Positions 34,711-45,202 are shown, counted from the first letter of the stretch. The stretch: DNA of 55,300 nt from Methylobacter sp. (GCA_004299305.1 SCPZ01000003.1:1-55300); one strand, 5' to 3'. The notes: generated by a model not told the origin, from the sequence alone. Numbers and translations: made by a program.

Positions 34711-36525
34711 ATGCCGGATCTACGCAAAGAAATAATCAATATCCTTGATGCCAAGCTATTAACGCCGCATTTTCAACCTATTGTTTCCTTGGCTCAAAAA
34801 AAGATCATGGGTTATGAAGCGTTAATCCGCGGTCCATCCGATAGCTCGCTGCATAGTCCGTTTAACCTATTTACGACGGCCGAGCGATTTAATTTAAGCA
34901 CGCGGCTCGAATTTCTCTGCCGGGAAATAACCATACAGCAATACGCCGACCTGGGCATTAAAGAAAAACTGTTTATTAACGCCAGTCCGTTGGTGCTGCT
35001 GCAACCGGAATTTAAAAAAGGCGAAACGCTCCGCTTGCTCGATCAATACGGCGTCAACCCGCGTTCCGTGATCATTGAATTAACCGAACACAAGCCCGCC
35101 GATAACTACGAAATCATGCGCGCCTCGGCCAAACATTATCGGGGCATGGGCTTTGAAATAGCCCTTGACGACTTAGGCGCCGGGTATTCGGGCTTAAGGC
35201 TTTGGGCGGAATTGCTGCCGGAATACGTAAAGATAGATAAGCACTTTATTCACAGCCTACATGACGACCTGGTCAAACTTAACTTTGTCCGCTCAATTCA
35301 AAGCATGGCCGTCTCGCTCAATTGCAACGTCATTGCGGAAGGCATAGAAACGGAAGAAGAATTCAAGGCTATAGAAAAACTCGGCATTCCCTATGCTCAA
35401 GGCTATTATTTTGCCAGGCCGACGGCTGTTCCGGTAGAGAAAATCGGTAGTTCACTGTTTACTACGGTCGAGCGCACTAAGGATCACAAAACGGTTCCGC
35501 TTAATAACGCTACCACTGCGCTCGATATTATCAGGGACGTTACGCCTATCTCAGCAAAAACCATCATCAGCGATGTGATGAATTTGTTTCATCACAACGG
35601 CGAACTCACCATACTGCCGTTGGTCGATGACAACATGGCTTCGGGCATTATTTTTCGCGACAAATTTCTTACCAAACTGTTCTCCAGCCGATACGGCATC
35701 GACTTGCATGGGAAAAACCCGATAAAAACCTTTATCGAAAATACCCCCTTGTGTATCGATAAAAACATGCCTATCGATTTAGTCAGTAAGCAACTGACCT
35801 CATTGATGTGTAATGACCCGGCTTTTATCATTACCGATAATGGGGAATATATGGGTATAGGCACACTGCTGGATTTACTCGCCGAGTTTACCCGCCAGCA
35901 AATCGATAATGCCAAACATGCCAATCCGCTGACGCTATTGCCGGGCAGCGTGCCGATCAATAACCAGGTCAATCAATTATTGGCCAACCTTACCCCCTTC
36001 GGTTTCGGCTACTTCGATCTCGATAACTTCAAACCCTTTAATGATGTTTACAGCTACGATGCAGGCGATGACATCATTAAAGCCGTTGCTAATACCTTGA
36101 CGCAGTATATTCCGGCAGAGAGCGGTGTGGTCGGTCATATAGGCGGTGATGATTTTATTGTCATTTTCACCTGTAATGACTGGTTAATGCGTTGCGAAAA
36201 CATCCTGGAGACCTTTAAAAATCTCGTCCCGGCCTATTACAGCGACAAAGATATAAAAGCAGGCGGCATTCATACTGAAAACAGGGCCGGAGAAAAGTGC
36301 TTTTTCCCGCTGGTCAGCCTGTCCATCGGCCTGGTTGACCCGGTATCGACCAGCCAATGTCACTCTCATGTCGATATAGCCGATTTAGCCTCCGAAGCAA
36401 AAAAAATGGCTAAAAAAATTAGCGGTAACAGTCTGTTTATTAACCAACGCATGAGCGCAAGGATTTCAGACGATTTTCAAGCCGTAGCGCATAAACCGAC
36501 AGCGAAACTGCATGTCGTTAATTAA
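34711..36525 (+). CDS. EAL-CBS-GGDEF c-di-GMP protein
   Basis: A 604-residue soluble protein. The N-terminal EAL domain keeps the catalytic set: YEALIRG, NASP, ELTEH, DDLGAGYSG, YVKIDK and IAEGIETEE, so it is a likely phosphodiesterase. A central region of about residues 265-400 looks like a CBS pair, which would bind a nucleotide. The C-terminal GGDEF domain has HIGGDDFIVIF, with Asp replacing the Glu, so synthase activity is doubtful and it may be regulatory. A decayed paralogue is at 51107-51800. A conserved element lies immediately upstream. Confidence 0.9.
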   Translation: MPDLRKEIINILDAKLLTPHFQPIVSLAQKKIMGYEALIRGPSDSSLHSPFNLFTTAERFNLSTRLEFLCREITIQQYADLGIKEKLFINASPLVLLQPEFKKGETLRLLDQYGVNPRSVIIELTEHKPADNYEIMRASAKHYRGMGFEIALDDLGAGYSGLRLWAELLPEYVKIDKHFIHSLHDDLVKLNFVRSIQSMAVSLNCNVIAEGIETEEEFKAIEKLGIPYAQGYYFARPTAVPVEKIGSSLFTTVERTKDHKTVPLNNATTALDIIRDVTPISAKTIISDVMNLFHHNGELTILPLVDDNMASGIIFRDKFLTKLFSSRYGIDLHGKNPIKTFIENTPLCIDKNMPIDLVSKQLTSLMCNDPAFIITDNGEYMGIGTLLDLLAEFTRQQIDNAKHANPLTLLPGSVPINNQVNQLLANLTPFGFGYFDLDNFKPFNDVYSYDAGDDIIKAVANTLTQYIPAESGVVGHIGGDDFIVIFTCNDWLMRCENILETFKNLVPAYYSDKDIKAGGIHTENRAGEKCFFPLVSLSIGLVDPVSTSQCHSHVDIADLASEAKKMAKKISGNSLFINQRMSARISDDFQAVAHKPTAKLHVVN

Positions 36526-36531
36526 GTTGTT

Positions 36532-36694
36532 TTCGTTCCGACGCGCTGCGTCACAGCCATTAAGTTAATGGTTGCGTATTTCCAGCGACTGGAGTGCAAG
36601 GCTGGCCTTGCAGTATGGCGCGGTTAGTACAAGGCCAGCCTTGTACTCCATTTGGGATTAACTTAATGGTAGTGACTCGATGTATGGGAACGAG
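36532..36694. repeat. Compound palindromic repeat holding an empty insertion site
   Basis: Outer arms TCGTTCC and GGGAACGAG enclose a palindrome built from GGAGTGCAAGGCTGGCCTTG and its complement. A close copy at 43435-43777 has the same order but carries the GGCGATT element where this copy has only TTAACTTAATGGTAGTGAC. Confidence 0.85.
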
Positions 36695-36745
36695 GAAATT
36701 AACTAAGTATTGCTTTAAATAAACAGCACTTCAAAGAGGTCCAAA

Positions 36746-39151
36746 ATGCTTACCTATATCAGTTTCAAAGCCCGTATGCTGCTCGGTTTTTTTACCATTA
36801 TCAGTTTGATGATGGTCATTTCCGCATCGAGTTTAATTAACTTATCCAACACGGACCGCGACCTTACCGAAATAAACAACAACCTGCTGCCCAATGCCTT
36901 GCTGATGGGGCAAATGGCGCGCGATATTGTGTTGGTGCATCAATTTTTATCCGACGTTTCGGCCTCGCATTCTCCAGTGGCCTATGACGACGCGGAGAAA
37001 TCCGCCCAGGATTTTAAACAGGGCTTGTTGCAGTTTAGGCAACATATTGCAGGCAACACTGTAAAACTTAAAGAAGTGGACATCCTTGAGGCTAACTTCG
37101 ACCTGTTTTATCAAGACGGCAAGCGCATGGCTTCCGCTTATATAAGCGAAGGCCTGGAATCCGGCAATGCTCTCATGCAAGACTTCGATCATCTGGCATA
37201 CAAATTGTCATCACAGATGATCAAGCTCAGGAATATTGAGGTAAACGTCGCCAAAAACCACGTCAGCACTATTGCCGAAACCACTCATCAGGTATCGATC
37301 GTGTTGTGGACGATGTCCGGGGTGATTATCATGCTGGCGTTGGCTATCGCAGTGTTTTTAACCCGTCATCTCAGCAAACAAATTGGTATTGATCCTTTGT
37401 ATGCCAAGGGAATCGCTAAAGAAATCGCCGCAGGCGATTTGTCCCGGACTATCTATTTGGAGGAGGGCGACAAGGACAGCCTGCTACATGCGATAAAAAA
37501 CATGCAACAAAAACTGCTGGCCCGTAGGACTGCGGAACATAAAGCGGCTGAAGAAATCTTGCGCATCAAAATGGCCCTGGACAACACCAGTACCGGCATC
37601 ATGCTTGCCGACAATGAACGCAACATCATTTACGTCAACAAATCGGTGATTAACGCGCTCAGTAAAATAGAAGCAAAAATCCGCAAGCACATACCCACCT
37701 TTTCAACCGCTGCCCTGATCGGCAGCAGCATGGATGATTTTTACCAAAATCCGGCGCAACAGGCGAAACTGCTTGCCGACTTAACCTGCACCCACAGCGA
37801 GGACATCGAGCTGGGCGGACGCATCATGATGGTTGTTGCCAATCCGGTTATCAATCAACAAGACCAGCGTATCGGCACCGTCACCGAATGGCATGACCGC
37901 ACCGCCGAGGCCGCCGTGGAAAAAGAACTATCCACCATCGTGGTTGCGGCCGGCATGGGGGATTTTTCCAAGCGTTTTGACTTGCATGGCAAGGTAGGAT
38001 TCCTGCGCGAGTTGGGCGAAGGTCTTAACCAAATGTTGTACTCCAGCGAAACCGGTCTCAATGATGTGGCGCGCGTGCTGGGCGCTTTATCCCGTGGCGA
38101 CCTGTCGAAAACCATCAGCAATGACTATCAGGGCACTTTCGGGCAATTGAAGGACAATACCAATACCACGGTAGAAAAACTCAAACACATCATTCACCAA
38201 ATCAAGGATGCTAGCGACTGCATCAATACCGGCGCAAGAGAAATCGCTGCCGGCAACAATGACCTGTCACACCGCACCGAACAGCAAGCCGCCAGTCTGG
38301 AACAAACCGCCGCCAGCATGGAGGAGCTCACCTCTACCGTGCAAGCCAATACCGAAAGCGCCAAACAGGCCAACCGGCTGGTCATGGGCGCTGCCGAAAT
38401 AGCCGAGCAGGGGGAGGCGGCGGTTGCCCAGGTAGTCGTCACGATGAATGGTATAAAAGACGCTTCGCAGAAGATCGAGGAGATCGTCTCGGTGATAGAC
38501 GACATTGCCTTCCAGACCAATATTCTCGCCTTTAACGCGGCTGTTCAAGCCGCCCATGCCGGGATGCATGGACAAGGCTTTGCGGTTGTAGCGAGCGAAG
38601 TGCGTCACCTTGCGCAACGCGCTGCGGTATCCGCAGAAGAAATCAAGAGCCTGATTGAAGACTCGGTAGAAAAAATCGATGATGGCAGCAAACTGGCAAC
38701 CCAGGCTGGTACGACCATGGAAGAAATCCTCAGTTCCATTCGTGGCGTCACCGGCATGATGTCGGAAATAACCTCAGCCTCGGTTGAACAAAGCGCCGGT
38801 ATAGCACAAATCAATATGGCTATCGCGCAAATGGATGATGCGACTCAACAAAATGCCGCCCTGGTGGAACAAGCGGCGGCTGCGGCTGAATCGCTGGAAG
38901 AGCAGGCGCAACAACTGGTCGTTACGGTAAACGGTTTTAACACAGACGACAAAGCGTCCCGTTACGACGTTGTTGATGCCGCCGGGGCTCTACCTGAATT
39001 TCAGCCGTCGCATCATAGGGAGCATAAAGAACACATTATCTGGGACACCATAAGAACCAAAAGCAGCAATGCCTTGCATAGTCTTGAAAATGCAGCGTTA
39101 GTGAAGCCTCAGCTGCTGGCTTTTGCTAATGGCGATTGGGAGATACTTTAA
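36746..39151 (+). CDS. Methyl-accepting chemotaxis protein with PAS-like linker domain
   Basis: An 801-residue chemoreceptor. Two membrane segments (about 8-29 and 185-207) enclose a periplasmic four-helix ligand domain. HAMP follows, then a PAS-like segment starting IKMALDNTSTGIMLADNERN, a second HAMP-like stretch and the signalling coiled coil with [20 protein letters not shown]. The tip reads [14 protein letters not shown], where most receptors have AVEAARAGEQGRGF. The C-terminus ends GDWEIL, close to but not matching the CheR/CheB tether pentapeptide. It forms a unit with the EAL gene that follows; a paralogous pair lies next to it. Confidence 0.93.
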   Translation: MLTYISFKARMLLGFFTIISLMMVISASSLINLSNTDRDLTEINNNLLPNALLMGQMARDIVLVHQFLSDVSASHSPVAYDDAEKSAQDFKQGLLQFRQHIAGNTVKLKEVDILEANFDLFYQDGKRMASAYISEGLESGNALMQDFDHLAYKLSSQMIKLRNIEVNVAKNHVSTIAETTHQVSIVLWTMSGVIIMLALAIAVFLTRHLSKQIGIDPLYAKGIAKEIAAGDLSRTIYLEEGDKDSLLHAIKNMQQKLLARRTAEHKAAEEILRIKMALDNTSTGIMLADNERNIIYVNKSVINALSKIEAKIRKHIPTFSTAALIGSSMDDFYQNPAQQAKLLADLTCTHSEDIELGGRIMMVVANPVINQQDQRIGTVTEWHDRTAEAAVEKELSTIVVAAGMGDFSKRFDLHGKVGFLRELGEGLNQMLYSSETGLNDVARVLGALSRGDLSKTISNDYQGTFGQLKDNTNTTVEKLKHIIHQIKDASDCINTGAREIAAGNNDLSHRTEQQAASLEQTAASMEELTSTVQANTESAKQANRLVMGAAEIAEQGEAAVAQVVVTMNGIKDASQKIEEIVSVIDDIAFQTNILAFNAAVQAAHAGMHGQGFAVVASEVRHLAQRAAVSAEEIKSLIEDSVEKIDDGSKLATQAGTTMEEILSSIRGVTGMMSEITSASVEQSAGIAQINMAIAQMDDATQQNAALVEQAAAAAESLEEQAQQLVVTVNGFNTDDKASRYDVVDAAGALPEFQPSHHREHKEHIIWDTIRTKSSNALHSLENAALVKPQLLAFANGDWEIL

Positions 39152-39211
39152 ATGAAAACTTTTGTTGCAGTACAGGCTATCGATGACAACCCAATTCCTC
39201 GGGGAAAAGAT

Positions 39212-40360
39212 ATGACAAAAAAACTGAAAAAAAAACTGTTCGGTGCCAAGCATGATCGCCATGCCCTAATAAAAAAACAGATTAACGCGCTACGAACCTT
39301 GCAAAAGAACGAGGGCAAGCAACATATTTTTAGTATTCAGCTTGCCCAGCTGATCGATAAAATTCCTGATTCTATCCTGCTAAAGGATAGGGAAGGACGC
39401 AAATTGATCACCAACCAGTTGACTAAAGGTTTTTTTAAACAATGTGACCTTGATGGCTGCGGCGATGTCGATATGGCGCCGACCCTGGCGCACAAAAAGA
39501 TACGCGCCGAGCACAAGCATAGCCGGAGCTCACTGAAAGCTGAGCTGCATCTTGCATTAGCAAAACACCAGTTCAAGCTTTACTACCAAAGCCAGGTAGA
39601 CAGTGCCGGTCGAATGCTCGGAGCGGAAGCCTTGTTGCGCTGGGAACACCCGAAACACGGGCTGCTTGCCCCGCATCAATTCATTGACATAGCGGAACAA
39701 ACAGGCCTGATCCAGCCTATCGGTATGTGGGTGCTGCAAACCGCCTGCGAACAACTCAAATTATGGCAGAGCGACCCGCTTAAAAAGGATTTGCTGCTTG
39801 CCGTTAACATCAGCTCCGGTCAATTTAGCCGACCTGAATTCGTTGAGCAATTGTTGCAAATACTGGATAAAACCGGCGTCAATGCAACGGGGCTTAAACT
39901 GGAACTGAGCGAAAGCCTGATGTTGCACTACATCGCCAACACCATCGAGAAAATGGAGGCGCTGAAACAGCTTGGTATCCGGTTTTCAATGGATAACTTC
40001 GGCACCGGTTACTCTTCATTAAGCCAGCTAAAAAGATTGCCTATCGACCAGTTAAAGATCGATCAATTCCTGATGCGCGACATCGGCACCGACAGTTACG
40101 AAGCAATGATCGTAAAAACCATTATAGACATGACTCATAATCTGGGAATCGACGTGCTTGCCGGGGGGGTGGAAACCGAACAGCAATTTATCCGCCTAAA
40201 ACAGCTTGGCTGCTCGGCCTATCAAGGCTACCTGTTTGGCGAGCCGGTGCCGCTCAATGAATTTGAAGAATTGATTAGCCAGTCTGTAGCCGTTGATGGG
40301 CATACCTTACCGCTACCGACAGCAGCCTGTATCGCTTTGCAAAAGAGTGGAACTGAATAG
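39212..40360 (+). CDS. EAL-domain protein, probably degenerate
   Basis: About 382 residues: a short basic N-terminal region, then an EAL domain with GAEALLRWEHP, NISSGQFSRPE, ELSESLMLH and QLKIDQF. Two catalytic spots deviate: DNFGTGYSSL instead of DDFGTGYSSL, and LAGGVETEQQ instead of IAEGVET, losing a Glu needed for hydrolysis. It may bind c-di-GMP without cutting it. ATG 39212 aligns exactly with the start of the paralogue at 43852; ATG 39152, directly after the receptor stop, would add 20 residues. Likely coexpressed with the receptor. Confidence 0.88.
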   Translation: MTKKLKKKLFGAKHDRHALIKKQINALRTLQKNEGKQHIFSIQLAQLIDKIPDSILLKDREGRKLITNQLTKGFFKQCDLDGCGDVDMAPTLAHKKIRAEHKHSRSSLKAELHLALAKHQFKLYYQSQVDSAGRMLGAEALLRWEHPKHGLLAPHQFIDIAEQTGLIQPIGMWVLQTACEQLKLWQSDPLKKDLLLAVNISSGQFSRPEFVEQLLQILDKTGVNATGLKLELSESLMLHYIANTIEKMEALKQLGIRFSMDNFGTGYSSLSQLKRLPIDQLKIDQFLMRDIGTDSYEAMIVKTIIDMTHNLGIDVLAGGVETEQQFIRLKQLGCSAYQGYLFGEPVPLNEFEELISQSVAVDGHTLPLPTAACIALQKSGTE

Positions 40361-40369
40361 TTTTTTATA

Positions 40370-40479
40370 GTTCCCACGACGGAGTGCACACCGTCATGCC
40401 GATAGGTAGACCTTCCAGGTTTTTAAAACCTGGAAGGTCTAACTCGCAACGTTCTGAACAGCCGGAGCGTGGGAACGAG
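40370..40479. repeat. Compound palindromic repeat
   Basis: Outer arms GTTCCCACG and CGTGGGAACGAG enclose a hairpin of AGACCTTCCAGGTTTT and its complement, the same core as in the elements at 16166 and 28670, followed by a remnant GTTCTGAACAGC. Confidence 0.7.
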
Positions 40480-40549
40480 AAATGCGGATCTGTGACGTTT
40501 TATTTTTGCCGCTGAACAGTTGCCATAACATTAAACCGGGAAACAGCAC

Positions 40550-43423
40550 ATGAAAATGAATAAGCAAATAACCGATGTGGAACATATTCTTACCGACAAT
40601 GACTCTATTGTTTCCAACACCGATTTAAAAGGCGTGATTACCTACGTTAACGATACCTTTATTCGTATCAGCGGATATTCCAGGGAAGAACTGATCGGCG
40701 CATCGCACAACATAGTCCGTCATCCCGATATGCCGCCCGAAGCATTCGCCGATTTATGGAAATCGATGAAAGCGGGCCGCCCGTGGACCGGCATAGTCAA
40801 GAACCGCTGTAAAAACGGCGATTATTACTGGGTGCTGGCCAATGCCACACCGCTTTATGAAAACGACCAGCTGGTCGGTTACATGTCTGTCCGTTGCAAA
40901 CCTGAGCGTGAACAAATCAAGGCGGCTGGCGCGGCTTACCGCTTATTTCGCGAAAACAAGGCCCGCAACCTGAAAATCCAGGATGGCAAAGTTGTTAAAA
41001 ATAACATCTTGGGGCGGTTACTATTCAATGATTTCAGCATCAGGTCCCGCTTGGTCGCTATTATCGGTTTACTGTCGGTATTGTTGCTGGTGATCGGCAG
41101 CATAGGCTTGCTCGGCATGAGCAAGGCCAAACAAGGACTGCGTACCGTGTATGAAGATCGCACCCTGCCGATAAGCCAAATTTCTACGATTCAAAAGTTG
41201 TTGCTGAGCAATCGCTTGGCTATTGCCGCGAGCCTCAACGCCGAAAAACCCGAGGCGATCCTGAAAAATACCGCCGAAGTGGAACAAAACATCGAGCAAA
41301 TTACCGGGCTTTGGGCTGCATATATGGCTACCCAGCTAAGCGACGAGGAAAAAATACTGGCGGAGCAATTTGCCGAGAACAGGCAACGCTTCGTGGCTGA
41401 TGGCTTAAAACCGGCTATTGCGGCCTTTCGCTCCAACGACATAAGCCAGGCCAAAGTCATTGCGGATAAAATCAACGGTCTTTATTTCCCGGTCGGGGAG
41501 AGCATCCAGCAGTTGATGCAATTGCAGCTTGATGTGGCCAAGCAGGAGTACGGGGCCGCTCAAGCACGTCATGAAACCATCCGCACGTTGTCCATAGGCC
41601 TGATCTCGGCGGGGATTGCCTTGGTGCTATGGCTGGGTTTGGTGCTGATGCGCGTCATCATCGGTCCGCTTGAAGCGTCCATCGCCCATTTCGGCAAAAT
41701 CGCCCAGGGCAATTACAAGAACGTCATTGAGATAGAACGGCACAATGAAGTCGGCAAAGTTATGGAAGCCATTAAAGCGATGCAGACCAAGCTCGGTTTT
41801 GATGTCGCCGAAACCCAGCGTATCTCTAATGAAAGCCTGCGCGTCAAAATTGCCTTGGATAACGTCAGCACCGGGGTCATGATTGCGGATAACGACGGCA
41901 AGATTATTTATGTCAACAAATCGGTCAGCGACATGCTCAGTAAAGCCGAACAGGACATCCGTAAAAATTTACCCCATTTTTCAGCCGACAAGCTGGTCGG
42001 CAGCAAGATTGAAAACTTTCATGAGAATCCTCAGCATCAGGCGAAATTACTCGCTTCCTTAACCGGAACCTATACGGCCGCTATGGAATTGGGCGGTCGT
42101 TCGATGGTGGTGACCGCCAGTCCGGTTCTCAATGAGCAGGGACAGCGTCTAGGTTCGGTAGCTGAATGGCAGGATCGCACTGCTGAAGTCGCCGTGGAAA
42201 AAGAGGTGTCCACCATTGTATCCGCCGCCATTATGGGCGACTTTAGCAAACGTTTCGAATTACAAGGCAAAGAAGGCTTCTTGCGCGAGCTGGGCGAAAG
42301 CCTTAACCAGCTGTTGTACACCAACGAAACCAGCCTCAATGAAGTGGTGCGTGTGCTCGGGGCCTTATCCCGCGGCGACTTGACTGAAACCATCAGCAAT
42401 GATTATCAAGGCACGTTTGGACAGCTTAAGGATGACGCCAATACCACGGTGGAAAAACTCAAGGAAATAATCTATCAAATCAAGGATGCTACCGACAACA
42501 TCAATACCGGCGCTAAAGAAATTGCCTCGGGCAACAATGATTTGTCGTATCGCACTGAACAACAGGCCGCCAGTCTGCAAGAAACCGCCGCCAGCATGGA
42601 AGAGCTTACCTCTACCGTACAAGCCAATACCGAAAACGCCAAACAGGCCAACCAGCTAGCCATTGGCGCCACCGAAATAGCCGATCAGGGCGGGGTGGTG
42701 GTTAGCCAGGTTGTCAGCACCATGAATGAGATAAAAGGATCTTCGCAGAAGATTGAGGAGATCATCTCGGTGATAGACGATATCGCCTTCCAGACCAATA
42801 TTCTCGCCTTTAACGCGGCCGTTCAAGCCGCTCATGCCGGAGAACACGGACAAGGTTTTGCGGTGGTTGCCGGCGAAGTGCGCCATCTTGCGCAACGCAC
42901 CGCTGCATCCGCCGAGGAAATCAAAAGCCTGATTGAAGATTCGGTAAAAAAGATCGATGGCGGCAGTAAATTGGCTGTCCAGGCTGGCTCTACCATGCAA
43001 GAAATTCTCGGCGCGATTCGTGGCGTCACCGTCATGATGTCGGAAATAACCGCCGCCTCAGTTGAACAAAACGCCGGTATCGAGCAAGTCAACCAAGCCA
43101 TCAGCCAAATGGATGACGTGACCCAGCAGAATGCCGCCTTGGTAGAACAAGCCGCCGCCGCGGCAGAATCGTTGGAAGAACAAGCGCAACACTTGGTCGG
43201 CATGGTCAGAGGTTTTAAAACGGATGACAGGCAGGCACTGTATGCTGTTGAAGCCGCCATAGTGCCGGAATTACATCAATCGCACCATCATCGGGGACAT
43301 AAAGAACATGTCATCTGGGATAGCAGAAGAATTGGCGGCAATGCCCTGCACAATCTTGAAAACATAGCGGCAGCCAAACCTCAGTTGTTGGCTGTTGCTA
43401 ATGGCGATTGGGAGGAGTTTTAA
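40550..43423 (+). CDS. Aer-like methyl-accepting chemotaxis protein with PAS domain
   Basis: A 957-residue chemoreceptor. It begins with an Aer-type PAS domain (residues about 15-120; [32 protein letters not shown]), which in Aer binds FAD and senses redox state. Then a membrane segment near 165-190, a periplasmic helical domain, a second segment near 345-368, HAMP, a PAS-like segment and the signalling domain with [14 protein letters not shown]. From the HAMP onward it is closely similar to the receptor at 36746. The C-terminus is GDWEEF, which fits the xWxxF tether for CheR and CheB. Confidence 0.94.
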   Translation: MKMNKQITDVEHILTDNDSIVSNTDLKGVITYVNDTFIRISGYSREELIGASHNIVRHPDMPPEAFADLWKSMKAGRPWTGIVKNRCKNGDYYWVLANATPLYENDQLVGYMSVRCKPEREQIKAAGAAYRLFRENKARNLKIQDGKVVKNNILGRLLFNDFSIRSRLVAIIGLLSVLLLVIGSIGLLGMSKAKQGLRTVYEDRTLPISQISTIQKLLLSNRLAIAASLNAEKPEAILKNTAEVEQNIEQITGLWAAYMATQLSDEEKILAEQFAENRQRFVADGLKPAIAAFRSNDISQAKVIADKINGLYFPVGESIQQLMQLQLDVAKQEYGAAQARHETIRTLSIGLISAGIALVLWLGLVLMRVIIGPLEASIAHFGKIAQGNYKNVIEIERHNEVGKVMEAIKAMQTKLGFDVAETQRISNESLRVKIALDNVSTGVMIADNDGKIIYVNKSVSDMLSKAEQDIRKNLPHFSADKLVGSKIENFHENPQHQAKLLASLTGTYTAAMELGGRSMVVTASPVLNEQGQRLGSVAEWQDRTAEVAVEKEVSTIVSAAIMGDFSKRFELQGKEGFLRELGESLNQLLYTNETSLNEVVRVLGALSRGDLTETISNDYQGTFGQLKDDANTTVEKLKEIIYQIKDATDNINTGAKEIASGNNDLSYRTEQQAASLQETAASMEELTSTVQANTENAKQANQLAIGATEIADQGGVVVSQVVSTMNEIKGSSQKIEEIISVIDDIAFQTNILAFNAAVQAAHAGEHGQGFAVVAGEVRHLAQRTAASAEEIKSLIEDSVKKIDGGSKLAVQAGSTMQEILGAIRGVTVMMSEITAASVEQNAGIEQVNQAISQMDDVTQQNAALVEQAAAAAESLEEQAQHLVGMVRGFKTDDRQALYAVEAAIVPELHQSHHHRGHKEHVIWDSRRIGGNALHNLENIAAAKPQLLAVANGDWEEF

Positions 43424-43434
43424 ACATTGTTGTC

Positions 43435-43777
43435 CTCGTTCCCACGCGCCGAGAGGCACAGAGCCTATACGGGACCACTACCATTAAATGGGGTTGCGCA
43501 TTCCCAGCGAGTGGAGTGCAAGGCTGGCCTTGCACTATGGAGCGGTTAGTACAAGGCCAGCCTTGTACTCCATTTGGGCTTAACTTAAGGTGATTTCCTG
43601 CGAAAAATATACCCAACTGACTGGTCTTTTTGCCCGTCTCCTGCGTTGCAAAAATGGTTGCATAGCTCGCTATGCGCCCATTTTTACGCCTTGAATACGA
43701 ACAAAAATCCTGCGCCATTTGGGTATATTTATTCTTGGCAATCGCCTAATGGCAGTGACGTAGCGCGTGGGAACGAG
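43435..43777. repeat. Nested compound repeat with inserted miniature element
   Basis: Outer arms CTCGTTCCCACGCGC and GCGCGTGGGAACGAG, an inner palindrome from GGAGTGCAAGGCTGGCCTTG, and the GGCGATT-type element inside it. Compared with 36532-36694 this is the filled version. Confidence 0.85.
43589..43746. mobile_element. Miniature inverted-repeat element GGCGATT, second copy
   Basis: A 158-bp copy of the element at 23759-23916, ending in AATCGCC and flanked by TAA on both sides (43586-43588, 43747-43749). The left end has one change (GGTGATT). Confidence 0.92.
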
Positions 43778-43851
43778 GGGGCTGTGAATACTCCATCCGT
43801 TGCGCAACTGCACAAGCTATCAATAACAATCACATTCCTAACGAAAAAGTT

Positions 43852-44934
43852 ATGACAACAGAACAAAAGCGAACACTATCAAGCGCCAGACAAGATCAAT
43901 ATGCCTTACATAAAAACAAAGTCAAGACGCTGAAAAACCTGCAAAGCGACCAGGGTAAGCTGCGTGTTTTCAGCACCCAACTGACCAGCCTGATCGATAC
44001 GATTCCTGACGCCAATCTATTTAAGGACAGGGAAGGGCGCAAATTAATCACCAATAAGCTAACCCAGCGTCTTTTTAAACGGCACGACCTGGATTGGTAC
44101 GGCAAGACCCATATCATGCCGAGATTAACGAGCCAAGAGATACGCGCTCATGCCCGGATGTTGCTGGAATCGGATCTGGATATTGCGTTAGCAAAGCGCC
44201 AGTTCAAGCTGCACTACCAAGTCCAGGTGGACGGCGCCGGTCAAATAGTCGGTGCAGAAGCCCTGTTACGCTGGGAACATCCGCGATACGGACTGATAGC
44301 CCCGGAGCAATTCATTCCGGTAGCGGAACAATCGGGCCTGATTTTGCCCATCGGTGCATGGGTGCTGCAAAGCGTCTGCGAACAACTTAAACAGTGGCTA
44401 AATGACCCGCTTAAAAAGGATGTACCGATTGCCGTTAACATCAGTCCCCGTCAATTTAGCCATCCCGAATTCGTTGAACAGCTGAGCCGGATGCTGGAAG
44501 AAAACGCCATCGACGCAACACGGCTTAAACTGGAATTAACCGAAAGCCTGATGTTACATGACATTTCCAACACCATCGAAAAAATGAAGGCGCTGCAATT
44601 GCTCGGTATCCGCTTTTCAATGGATAATTTCGGTCGAGGCTATTCTTCATTGAGTCAGCTAAGGGTATTGCCCATCGATCAGTTAAAAATCGATCAATTC
44701 CTGATACGCGACATCGTCCCCGACAGTTGTGATGCAATGCTCGTAAAAACCGTCATAGACATGAGCCGTAAACTGGGGATAGGCGTGATTGCCGAAGGAG
44801 TGGAAACCGAACAGCAATTTACCTGTCTAAAACAGCTCGGCTGCTCCGCTTATCAAGGCTACTTGTTCGGCAAACCGATGCCGGTCAATGAGTTTGAAAA
44901 ATTGGCTTCCCGTTTAGGAATACGCACGAAATAA
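43852..44934 (+). CDS. EAL-domain protein, paralogue of the gene at 39212
   Basis: A 360-residue protein, collinear with the product at 39212 from the first residue. EAL landmarks: GAEALLRWEHP, NISPRQFSHPE, ELTESLMLHD and IAEGVETEQQ are intact, but loop 6 reads DNFGRGYSSL, with Asn for Asp and Arg for Thr. Activity is therefore uncertain. It follows the Aer-like receptor across about 430 bases of repeat sequence, so coexpression is less certain than in the first pair. Confidence 0.88.
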   Translation: MTTEQKRTLSSARQDQYALHKNKVKTLKNLQSDQGKLRVFSTQLTSLIDTIPDANLFKDREGRKLITNKLTQRLFKRHDLDWYGKTHIMPRLTSQEIRAHARMLLESDLDIALAKRQFKLHYQVQVDGAGQIVGAEALLRWEHPRYGLIAPEQFIPVAEQSGLILPIGAWVLQSVCEQLKQWLNDPLKKDVPIAVNISPRQFSHPEFVEQLSRMLEENAIDATRLKLELTESLMLHDISNTIEKMKALQLLGIRFSMDNFGRGYSSLSQLRVLPIDQLKIDQFLIRDIVPDSCDAMLVKTVIDMSRKLGIGVIAEGVETEQQFTCLKQLGCSAYQGYLFGKPMPVNEFEKLASRLGIRTK

Positions 44935-44939
44935 CTTCG

Positions 44940-45202
44940 ACAACTAGCTCCCTCTCCTGTTGGAGAGGGTTGGGGTGAGGAGAATAAAAACAAGCATTTA
45001 TATCCCCCTCGGCAATTGCTCCTGCATTGCTCTACCTCCTGCATCCATGCAGTCGTCATCCCCACCTTCTCCCTCAAGGGAGAAGGAGCCGGTACTTGTG
45101 TAGATACTTATGCGGCAATGCAGGGAGCAATTGCCGAGAGGGAGCTAGGTCGGCTTGCAACCCATTGTATTTATGATGTAAAAAAGTTGTGTGGATAGTT
45201 AT
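44940..45202. repeat. Composite repeat related to the insertion in mutL
   Basis: Contains CTCCCTCTCCTGTTGGAGAG, then GCTCTACCTCCTGCATCCAT, then TTCTCCCTCAAGGGAGAAGG, then GTGTAGATACTTATGC and a second half GGAGCTAGGTCGGCTTGCAA ending near TTGTGTGGATAGTTATG. Blocks recur at 51410-51588, in mutL (5608-5825) and at 52345-52390. Confidence 0.75.
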
